A stretch of 64,000 bases of DNA from positions 930,001-994,000 of the forward strand of contig NHZP01000015.1 of the NCBI GenBank assembly GCA_003313425.1. Direction: 5' to 3'. Below are positions 55,717-64,000 of the stretch, in pieces (position 1 is the first letter of the stretch; every line of letters begins with the position of its first letter). The notes below the pieces were generated by a model that saw only the letters and a list, made by a program, of their open reading frames with translations, was not told the DNA's origin and did not search any database. This stretch comes from Pseudopyrenochaeta lycopersici. Taxonomy: Eukaryota; Ascomycota; Dothideomycetes; Pleosporales; Pseudopyrenochaetaceae. Both the position numbers and the translations under genes were made by a program.

Positions 55717-58700
55717 ATGCCCCGGAGCACTACTGGCCTCTCACCCACCATGGCCATGGTTCGGCAGTATCCCCCGCAGCCGCAGTCGCACCTCCCATCC
55801 CTCCCTGGACCCTACGCCAACCCCCCTGCCGCCCCGTCCCACGCGTCGCTCCTCCGCAGCGCCGCCCTCGACGGCCGTAGCCTGGCCCAGTATCCCGCGC
55901 CCCAGCAGTATGCCCACCCGCTCTCCAGACACAGCTCATACGGCTCGCACACATGCGAGTCGGGCCGGCCAGCAAAACCCCCAGAACACATGCTTCGCCG
56001 TAAGACGCCGAACGGAATTCTGGCCGCCGCATACGATGGCACCTCTGTAGAGAAGAACGGCGAGCCGCATGCCACCAAACACATCCTCCTTCCTGTCACG
56101 GCTGAATCTAGCATCCCCTATGGCTTGAGGCAAGATCTCCCCCTCCGCTCCCCCGGCGCCAACAATCCACTGGCTCAGATGAAGCAAGATGGACAGACAG
56201 ACTGGAGCCCGAGCCTCTATTTCGAGACAGGTTCAGGACGCGCCGGCCAGCATCTACCGCAAATCGATTCCATGCTCAATCAAATCCCACCCCTACAGCC
56301 TCTGCTGCCGTATCAGATGTATGGCCAGCCTTTCTCCGGTCCCATGGGTCCACCTCTGCAGTCTCCCATAGGCCCAACTGTATCTAATGATCAGGGGCCA
56401 TTCGGGCCATATTGGCATGACGGCACTTACATTCCATATCGCCCTGCCGCTATGCGAGACCCTCGCTTTCTACACCACCATGCTCACAACTGGAATTACC
56501 CGCAGCAACATGCCTATCTTGCACATACCTTTAACAGCAACAACAGCACCAATAACAACAACAACAACCCCATACCCACCCTCCCCAATTATCAGCCGAA
56601 TAATGCCTCACTCAATCAAGCTCACACTACTTTCAACAACATTGGAAGACACTCAGTCGACTTTTCACCATACACGCAGTCACAGCCAAACTTTGCCTTG
56701 GATTACCAGAACCCATCATTGCCGCCGCCGCTTACTCAACGCCCTCAAGAATTTCTGCACTCCGGTCAAACAACTCCAGTACCGGACATTTCTGCATCCT
56801 CTACACCGCTCACCGAGTACGGGCCACAATCGATTAACAGCCAGTCAAAGGAAAAGGTGTTTGCCTGGGCTCACACAGTATATGTTGACCTTCTTAGATA
56901 CCTCCAATCTACGAGGAAGTCGCATTCGCACCACGCACATGGCCGATCCTCCTCAAGGCCACACATATACCCCAAGCCGCCACGGCAACCTGGAGCACAG
57001 TTTTTGACTTCATCAAACAATAGCAATGCCCCTCCGCTAGAGCGACGTGTATCTTTTCCTTCCGCAAGCGCATACCATTCCTCGCAACCTAGATCAGACA
57101 TAGTGCCTAGAAGGCCCCAAGTCTTTCATTCTCGCTCATCCTCGAACTGGTCCGGTGCAGAGACTCGACAGGCTTGGCAAAATCTGCCACCGCAACAACC
57201 TATGCTGCCGCAAGTCTCAGGCATGGAGCCTGCCCGAACATTGCGTCGAATGTCAGGATCCGTTGCCAATGCTAGTCAAAGCCTCCGCCACGAGGTTCCT
57301 CCGAGTATGACAGCCGCATCAGCACTAGAAGCCATTACCAAGCATTGCGAAGATAGCAAATGGAATTGGATAGACGGCATCTTACTTGGTGGCTGTCTCG
57401 CATATGCGCTGGGCGATTATCAAAAAGCTCAAGATTGGTATAAACATATCCTTACACTGGACCGAGAGTAAGTAGACACTGAATTCTTGATGCCCTCTGT
57501 CGTGCTAACCACTTCTAGTCACGTCGAAGCTATATCCAATCTCGCGGCTACTCTTCTTGCTCTTCAACAGAAGCGCGATGCTGAGAGCTACTGGAGACGA
57601 GCGGTTAAACTACGTCCTAGCTATTTCGAGGCGGTCGAGCATCTCATTGGTTTACTTTGTAGCGACCATAGAGGACGCGAGGCAGTTCAGCTTATTGAAG
57701 AGGTGGAACGTCAATTAAGATTCGTCAGAAAGACAGAAGCGCTAAGGAGTCTCGAAGTGGAAAGCGAACGTTCAGCCTCAACCGTGAGCGAGTCACCAAG
57801 CCTCTCGGAAACCTCGGATCGACCAGTGTTTGAGTTTGAAGGCGACGTCGAGTCGGTCTTCAAGGACCTGGATGAACTTCCCGGCTCAGACCAACCAGGG
57901 TTTGGATCGAGTGGGTATGCCATTCCAGGATGCGACAACGGCCGCATCCTTGCTTTAGTCCACGCCAAAGGCAATATGCTTTATGCTTTGGGTGACAACG
58001 CTGGCGCTGCGAGGGCCTTCGAGAATGCTGTCCTCATTGGCACGGGTCCGCAAGCAAAAGGTATCGACGAACTGATTAGGGGTATTCTTGCGGTTGTCGG
58101 TTATGACGGGTCGGAACGTTCGCCAGGAGGTCGTCGAGTCCTCCCATCGTCAGATCCAGTGCTACTCCCTCCAGATTCCGCAACGAAGACTGCTCATCTA
58201 TGCTTTCCACCCCACGGTCAGCTACCAGGGCTCAGGCACGTTCCCAGCGAGGGCATGGCTCGAAAGGCTGCAATCTCAACTACGAGCAATTCGCTGTTGT
58301 CCTTGGCAAAGATTTTCCAGGATGGCATGGCTAACAACTCGCCCAAGTCAACCGTTTATCAGAGCAACTATGGAGTAAGAGAGATTCTTGCACTCTACTA
58401 CCTCTCACTCTCGCTACAACCTAGCCCGTCCACAGCAAACAACGTGGGCATTCTTCTCGCCAGCGTACAGCAATCAGCACCCTCGAAACCTATCCCCTTG
58501 TCACATCCCATTTCACATGCGCAAATCCCTGGACTAGTTCCAGGAAGTGGCGTGGCTCTTGCGCTCGCATACTACTATTATGGACTCCAATTGGACAAAC
58601 GCCATGCGCATCTCTACACTAACCTCGGCAGTTTATTGAAGGACATCGGACAATTGGATGTTGCAATTCAGATGTACGAGCAGGCAGTGGCTTGTGACCA

Positions 58701-60835
58701 GAACTTCGACATTGCTCTTGCCAACCTTGCAAACGCTGTCAAAGACAAAGGACGTATCAGTGATGCGATCCTCTACTACAAAAGAGCCGTAAAAGCCAGC
58801 CCTGATTTTGCTGAAGCTGTCTGTGGGCTTGCCAACGCTCTCAATTCGGTCTGCTGTTGGAATGGCAGAGGAGGAATTGCAGAAAACCATGGTGCAAGAG
58901 ACCGCTGGCATGTCGACGATAACGGTATGCTCCTGGACGCAAGACTTGCAGGCGCTTCTAGCTCAGGCTGGATCCACAAAGTAGTGAAACTCGTCGAAAA
59001 GCAACTTGGCGACGGTGAAGATTGGGGACGAGGAGTTATGGATGATCACTTTATCCAAGACATTGTTCGCCCACTGGCACTTTCCGATGGCAGTGCGCAG
59101 GATGTAAAAGAAAAGCAGGACAGCATGGTGTCTACACTGGTCAAGTGGAAGGGTCAGAAGTGGGAAGGCGCTCGTCTGGTCCGACTTGTCGAGCGGGCTA
59201 TTCGACGGATGACTTGGCAGTGGTATCAAGATCGATATATTACTGGCAAGCAACGAGCGCCTGGAAGTTACAGAAGACCCCAATTACCCGCCGCCTTGAC
59301 AGTCCCCGCTGCACCCACAGTTCTTCCATTCCACACCTTTACCTGTCCCATGTCAGCAAAACAGATACGTCTCATCTCGCAACGTAACGGCCTGCGCATA
59401 TCATGTTCGACGCTACGAGTTCCCTGGCTTCCATCGACTGTCTATCATCCGCCTGCGCCCCCGAAACCGTATTTGAAGGTAGGCTACGTGTCCTCGGACT
59501 TCAACAACCATCCGTTAGCGCACCTAATGCAGTCCGTCTTCGGCATCCACAACCCCAATCGGGTGAAAGCTTTCTGTTACGCAACAACAGCTAGTGACGG
59601 GTCTGAGCACCGTAAACAGATCCAACGAGAAGCCCCTGTTTTCCACGATGCGAGCAGCTGGTCAGCAGAACGGCTTGTGAATCAAATCGTCAACGATGGC
59701 ATCCACGTCCTGGTAAACCTCAATGGTTACACAAGGGGAGCAAGAAATGAAGTCTTCGCCGCACGGGCAGCACCTGTCCAGATGGCATTTATGGGCTTCG
59801 CAGGTACTCTAGGTGCAGAATGGTGCGACTACCTCCTTGCAGACGATACCGCCGTGCCTCCAGACACACTTCGTCAATGGCGTCGCAATGTCGACTTGGA
59901 GGACGCCCTTGTAGACGACAACAGTGGAGGCTCAGAAGACAAGTGGATATATGGAGAAAATATTGTGTTCTGCCGCGACACATTCTTTTGCTGCGACCAT
60001 CGACAGAGTGCCCCTGATTCGCAAGGGCAACAGCCGAGCTGGGATGATGAGCAACGACGAAGGTGGGCAATGCGCAAAGAAATTTTCCCAACTCTGCCTG
60101 ATGATGCGATCATTCTTGGCAACTTCAACCAACTGTACAAGGTAAGTCTAAATTTGCTTTATAATTCACGCTCTTGTTCACCATGTCCAGATCGAACCAA
60201 CGACCTTCCGTACTTGGTTGCGCATCCTGCAGCGTCTACCGAATGCAATTCTCTGGCTTCTCCGCTTCCCAGATCTTGGGGAAACCAATCTCAAGCAGAC
60301 AGCTTACATGTGGGCTGGCGCGGAGGTAGCATCCCGAGTTATGTTCACAGACGTCGCACAAAAGCATCAACATATCTCCCGCGCCCGCGTCTGCGATCTC
60401 TTCCTTGACACACCTGAATGCAATGCACACACAACAGCTGCTGATGTGTTGTGGTCTGGGACACCCTTACTTACCTTGCCGCGCTACAAGTATAAGATGT
60501 GCTCTCGTATGGCAGCATCGATCCTTAAAGGCGCACTTCCAAAGTCCCCTGAAGGCGCACAAGCTGCCAAGGAGCTGATAGCTGGCAATGACGATGAATA
60601 TGAAGAAATGGCTGTGCGATTAGCTAGCGATTGCACTTATCATGGCTTTCGAGCGAGTGGACGGCTGAGCCAGCTACGGCGGATGCTCTACGAGGCAAGA
60701 TGGACGAGCCCGCTATTCGATACCAAAAGATGGGTCAAGGACCTCGAAGAGGCGTACGAAATCGCCTGGAAGAAGTGGGAAAGAGGAGAAGGCGGTGACA
60801 TTTGGCTGAAACCTCGACAGCCCTCAGGGGCGTGA
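55717..60835 (+). CDS. TPR/GT41 O-GlcNAc-transferase-like protein
   Basis: Predicted nucleocytoplasmic UDP-GlcNAc:protein O-GlcNAc transferase (GT41 family); in fungi activity is largely inferred. Exons 55717-57467, 57519-60141 and 60191-60835 join in frame to 1672 residues. Residues 1-540 are a disordered Pro/Gln/Asn-rich region with an NNSTNNNNNNP run and basic stretches. TPR units begin near 555 (YALGDYQKAQDWYKHILTLD across the first intron, then NLAATLLALQQKRDAESYW) and resume near 948 (YTNLGSLLKDIGQLDVAIQM, LANAVKDKGRISDAILYYKR). The catalytic domain starts near 1238 with VGYVSSDFNNHPLAHLMQ, which carries the active-site-region His; later motifs are VNLNGYTRGARNEVFAARAA, FNQLYK|IEP at the intron, and AHTTAADVLWSGTPLLTLP near 1530. 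An alternative start is the ATG at 55750. The N-terminal extension is unusually long compared with animal OGT. Confidence 0.92.
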
Positions 60836-61945
60836 TAAACTACTTCGACACATAATCAGTTCAAGAAAAGCATACAGGTCCTTGGTTAGATCAGTCATTT
60901 GGATTTAGCGAGCAGTTGTTGTTGAACGTCTTTTTGAAGACATGGTTTTGTTCGTATACCCCCACTCAGGTTTGATTATGTCTGGCCATTTAGCACAATC
61001 ATTTGTTCGGAGTTTGTGGGACGGATTTTAATGTTGAGTAGCGCACGGTCATTGTCTTGATGGGCATTTCTCTTGGCGTTTGGAAAGTGGGATGCAAGAT
61101 CATCCCCTTATCCTGCTTAATGAAGACTTTAACTAGCATCAAACTCTTGGTATCGAATGCGTGGCACATGTGCCATGCTCTAATGACATGGTTTCTTGGG
61201 GATATTTCCACCACTTGTGAGACTTGAGATCAAATTGCCACGGAAGTGATAAGTACGCATACTCTATGCGCCAGCTCATCAAGTCACAATGCACTTGAAG
61301 ATTCTAGCGTCATCGCAGACATTGAGCAGACCTCCAGTAGTCATCTATAGCTCGTACACGTCTCTGACAAAGATGAACTCGATAAAAATTGGCGGTACTT
61401 GCTGTCCACTTTGCCTTTCTCAAAAACCATCACCTATGCATTATGGAATCCAAGGGGATCAGAATCGATATGATCTATATACACATAATGATGCCTATGG
61501 GTTGATCCCACAAAGCGTAAGAGTGTATTATTGCTCACCTGAAGTGTTTCTGCCAGCCAATATTAGGGCGATGTAACGGGAAGCTCACTTTGGTTACTGT
61601 TGATACGACAAATGGTGGGCACAATGAGAATAATCACAGACTAGTGGACTACACTTGAATAGAACTTACGACGTATCTCGTATTTTTGCCTTCTCATAGT
61701 CACACCGTAGAAAACGCATAGCCTCATATTCTTGCCATCTCATGATTAAATTGTAGGACATGCATGGCCTTGTATTCGTGCCATCGCATAGAGCGAGACA
61801 GGTATAGCCTTGTATTTATGCCATCGCAGAGAGCAAGAAAGGTTTGGCGAGTCATGAGTCTTGATTACGTGATGCGATGTGATTCATCCTAGGCTTCCAA
61901 ATCGTCCCGCCCACATCGCGGAGTCGGTCGACGTCAAGTCTCACA
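60836..61945. other. Intergenic with degenerate repeat array
   Basis: About 1.1 kb of 3' flank of the GT41 gene and promoter of the F-box gene. Frames at 60999-61214 (-) and 61289-61576 (+) are not convincing. The last 270 bases include a degenerate tandem array. Confidence 0.45.
61678..61846. repeat. Degenerate 40-47-bp tandem array
   Basis: Four diverged copies of a unit beginning TTGTATTCGTGCCATCGCAT and followed by an A/G-rich part ending in CATAGCC or TATAGCC. Copies differ in length and in several bases. The array ends about 100 bases before the F-box ATG. Confidence 0.65.
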
Positions 61946-62908
61946 ATGGCGGCGAAATGTCCATCGCGTGTGCGCGTTCGCGAGTCCTTATGCTCGTCTC
62001 TACCGCCCGAAGTATGGATTCATATTCTCAGCTACCACACCGATCTCGCGCATCTCTGGATCGTCTGTCGTCGCGTTTCTTCAACCCTACGTGCATGCGC
62101 CGAGTATACTTTTGGCGAGTACTTTCTCAAAGATGTACATATAGATTTCCAGCTTGAAAAGTATAATCTAGGCGGAAAAAGCAAGAGACCGGAGGTTCCG
62201 GTCACGTTTGTTCGTTTGGGCAAGCGCGACGAGAAGGAAGTAGCCTGGTACGGAGACAAAAGAGCAATGAAGGAATTGTTACGTAGTGGCCATGGCAAAA
62301 GAGAAGCAGAGCGATATGATTTGGTAATGTCGAGATGGGAAGAGAACGTGAGGGGATGGAAGCCTGAAATGCCGAACTACACAATCCGTATTGGTGATCT
62401 GGTGAATGACACGGCACTTCCGGGCCTGGACATCGACGTTGCAGCACGTGAGATACGATTTGAGTGGAAGAAGATGTTGCACCTGTTCTTTCGTGAATAT
62501 GAAAGGCTCCAGGTCCTGAAGAAGGAATGGCAGACGAAGACGGCGAAGACAATCCGGGCCAACAACAAACGCCTGGCGAAGGGCGAGAAGCTGATGGCAA
62601 CCGACTTCCCGACTCCTTGGTCTATCGCTGGGCTTGAGATACGCAAATGCATCAGGCGCGCGAGACTCAAAGAGCAATATGGCGAGAATGAAGAGATGAG
62701 GTGGGCCATAGATTCGCTGAGGTATTTTGAACACTACGGTGCAACAACGGGAACCACAAGAGCATTCAAGCTTGATGCAGACCTCCCAGGCGCTGGCCTT
62801 GGTGAGAAATGGTTTGGCAGCACCAATCTCGTGCAAGAACTGTATCTAGATGAGTGGAGTTGCTTGCACAGGATTGATACTAAGGTCGAACATCTGCAAA
62901 GCGAATAG
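61946..62908 (+). CDS. F-box domain protein
   Basis: A single exon of 320 codons from the ATG at 61946. Residues about 18-50 form a fungal F-box: SLPPEVWIHILSYHTDLAHL then LWIVCRRVSSTLRACAEYTF, so the protein probably links Skp1/Cullin-1 to substrates. The rest is a charged alpha-helical region, with a conserved-looking block FLKDVHIDFQLEKYNLGG just after the F-box and a Lys/Arg-rich helix (FREYERLQVLKKEWQTK, IRANNKRLAKGEKL) near residues 185-215. No WD40, LRR or Kelch repeats are visible. This F-box plus charged tail arrangement is a large, poorly characterised family in Pezizomycotina. Substrate unknown. Confidence 0.82.
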   Translation: MAAKCPSRVRVRESLCSSLPPEVWIHILSYHTDLAHLWIVCRRVSSTLRACAEYTFGEYFLKDVHIDFQLEKYNLGGKSKRPEVPVTFVRLGKRDEKEVAWYGDKRAMKELLRSGHGKREAERYDLVMSRWEENVRGWKPEMPNYTIRIGDLVNDTALPGLDIDVAAREIRFEWKKMLHLFFREYERLQVLKKEWQTKTAKTIRANNKRLAKGEKLMATDFPTPWSIAGLEIRKCIRRARLKEQYGENEEMRWAIDSLRYFEHYGATTGTTRAFKLDADLPGAGLGEKWFGSTNLVQELYLDEWSCLHRIDTKVEHLQSE

Positions 62909-63397
62909 TAGATGTGAAACCAAGTGTTTTCCATTCTTGCTTCATATGTAGCATATGATACGGAGGAGGAGGCTTGTTACTTGCCGGGGAAAGAAGCGTT
63001 GTTCAGAAAGCAGAATGGCGGGCTCAGCGACAATTTTGGTTGAGCACAAAACGATATATGAGTGAACGGAGGCAGTGGATTAGGAACTGGCTGCGATCAG
63101 TTCTCTCAATCTTCCAATCAAGAATACCAATCTCGCATATTGCCGCTAGAAGCAGTGGAAAAAACAGGGCGCGTTGAAGGCAATGTTGAAGGATTAGCAC
63201 CAAAAGGGTCTAGCGCCCCTTGGCAATTCACTATGCTTCGAACCTCGCCATGATGCAATGTGTCAAGTACCTAGAATTCTGCCTCCAAGGCTTCCGCCGC
63301 AGTTCTTGTCCTCTCTAAATACATACAGGACGTCTTGACGACCATTGTCTGGATACTGCCACTTCTGTGAAGGCGCGTGCTGCGCATAAATTCCATC
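62909..63397. other. Intergenic, BOS1 promoter
   Basis: About 490 bases between the F-box gene and BOS1. Short frames at 62974-63253 (+) do not carry a domain. It should contain the BOS1 promoter and leader. Confidence 0.45.
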
Positions 63398-64000
63398 ATG
63401 GTGTGTTTTCAACGTCTCCGGGTTGCCGGCCGTTATGCGACTCACATTGCAAGCAGAACGCGCTCTTCAACTCGGCTTTACGTCAGTCAACCTCGATACG
63501 CAAAGATTTGGACCACTTCGCCGACTCAGCCTCGCCATCCCCGCATCTGCAAGCTCAGCTCAATGCATCCCTCACATCCTTCTCTCGGACCATCGACGAC
63601 TATGGCAAGCTCGCCAAACAAGAACCCGTGCAAACCAAGCAAGAAAAGGCCTTTGAGAGGCTTAAGAACTTCCGGGCCGAGCTGGAAGAGTACCGAGACA
63701 GCTTCAAGAGGATAAAGAGCGCAAACGAGGACATTGTGAGTGCCATGGCTGCCGATTGTTGGCAGGCTATGGTTTTTGTCTGGGAGAGTAGAGTTGCTAA
63801 CAAGGCGCATAGCAAACAACAGAAGCGCGCACCGAACTACTAGGCCGCCGCCCACATCACGCCGCTACCCCCGAAAATCCGTATGCGCTGCCGAATGCGA
63901 GCGCGGCCGCCCAGCACTCGCCCTTTGCTCCTTCGCAACCCTACAACCCTTCTGCCCCGTATCGCCCTAATCCATACTCGGCTGGCGCTCCTCAGGGTGG
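63398..64000 (+). CDS. BOS1: Golgi v-SNARE Bos1, 5' part
   Basis: Bos1 (GOSR2/membrin type) is the Qb-SNARE used in ER-to-Golgi vesicle fusion. The gene runs off the window. Exon 1 is just the start codon (63398-63400), directly followed by a GTGTGT donor; the intron ends at GCAG (63456), giving MNALFNSALRQSTSIRKDL, the typical N-terminus. Exon 2 is 63457-63735, with LNASLTSFSRTIDDYGKLAK and KAFERLKNFRAELEEYRDSF, the Habc-like helices. Exon 3 starts at 63813 with QTTEARTELLGRRPH, then ATPENPYALPN and a Pro/Ser/Tyr-rich linker (PSAPYRPNPYSAGAP) up to the edge. The SNARE helix and the C-terminal membrane anchor lie beyond 64000. Confidence 0.88.

Noticed and set aside
1..64000. tRNA, rRNA, CRISPR array, viral genes or secondary-metabolite core genes (PKS, NRPS, terpene cyclase)
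   Set aside because: None could be recognised on either strand; the EthD-like protein alone does not define a biosynthetic cluster.

Overview
This window is nuclear DNA of a filamentous ascomycete. The evidence is short GT-AG introns of roughly 45-75 bases, compact genes on both strands, and fungus-specific families: a Pth11-like rhodopsin-domain protein, a HET protein, a fungal GH24 lysozyme, a large fungal TPR/GT41 protein and Sec5/Sec62/Bos1 of the filamentous type. The style suggests a Dothideomycete, but I cannot fix the genus by reading. There is no operon structure. I saw no rRNA, tRNA, CRISPR or virus.

Layout. 0-4.3 kb: an APC-family permease (-) and a rhodopsin-domain membrane protein (+), divergently arranged. 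4.3-12.9 kb: an accessory, repeat-scarred stretch holding a PIF1-like helicase relic, an orphan membrane protein, a TA-rich tract, a HET gene broken by one in-frame TAG, and a Pogo/Fot1 transposase relic. 12.9-17.6 kb: three lineage-restricted genes, one with a BTB domain. 17.9-22.5 kb: a secreted GH24 lysozyme and the exocyst subunit Sec5. 23.2-33.3 kb: accessory genes, namely a gene disrupted by three -1 frameshifts, a multi-pass membrane protein, a three-exon tyrosine-rich protein, a protein that looks like the tail of a sterol glucosyltransferase without its catalytic domain, and an EthD-like barrel protein. 33.3-36.4 kb: a 3-kb gene desert. 36.4-43.6 kb: a Dal5-type MFS permease, a secreted GPI-type cysteine/serine protein, an ammonium transporter with GATA-type sites upstream, and the MutY DNA glycosylase. 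45-64 kb: core genes, namely a PH-domain proline-rich protein, a coiled-coil protein, Sec62, a GT41 O-GlcNAc-transferase-like protein, an F-box protein, and the 5' part of the SNARE Bos1, cut by the window edge.

How the genes relate. Sec5, Sec62 and Bos1 belong to the secretory pathway (ER translocation, ER-Golgi fusion, exocytic tethering). The MFS permease, ammonium transporter and amino-acid/choline permease are nutrient uptake genes. Nothing shows that these are co-regulated clusters. Exon coordinates below come from reading splice sites and checking frame continuity by hand. Most multi-exon models close in frame over their full length.

The most noteworthy items are the catalytic-domain-less glycosyltransferase tail (30.8-32.3 kb), the HET gene with a single nonsense codon beside transposon relics, the gene with three compensating -1 frameshifts, and several unusual splice structures: a GC-AG intron, a 19-nt exon, an intron directly after an ATG, and a stop-free intron.
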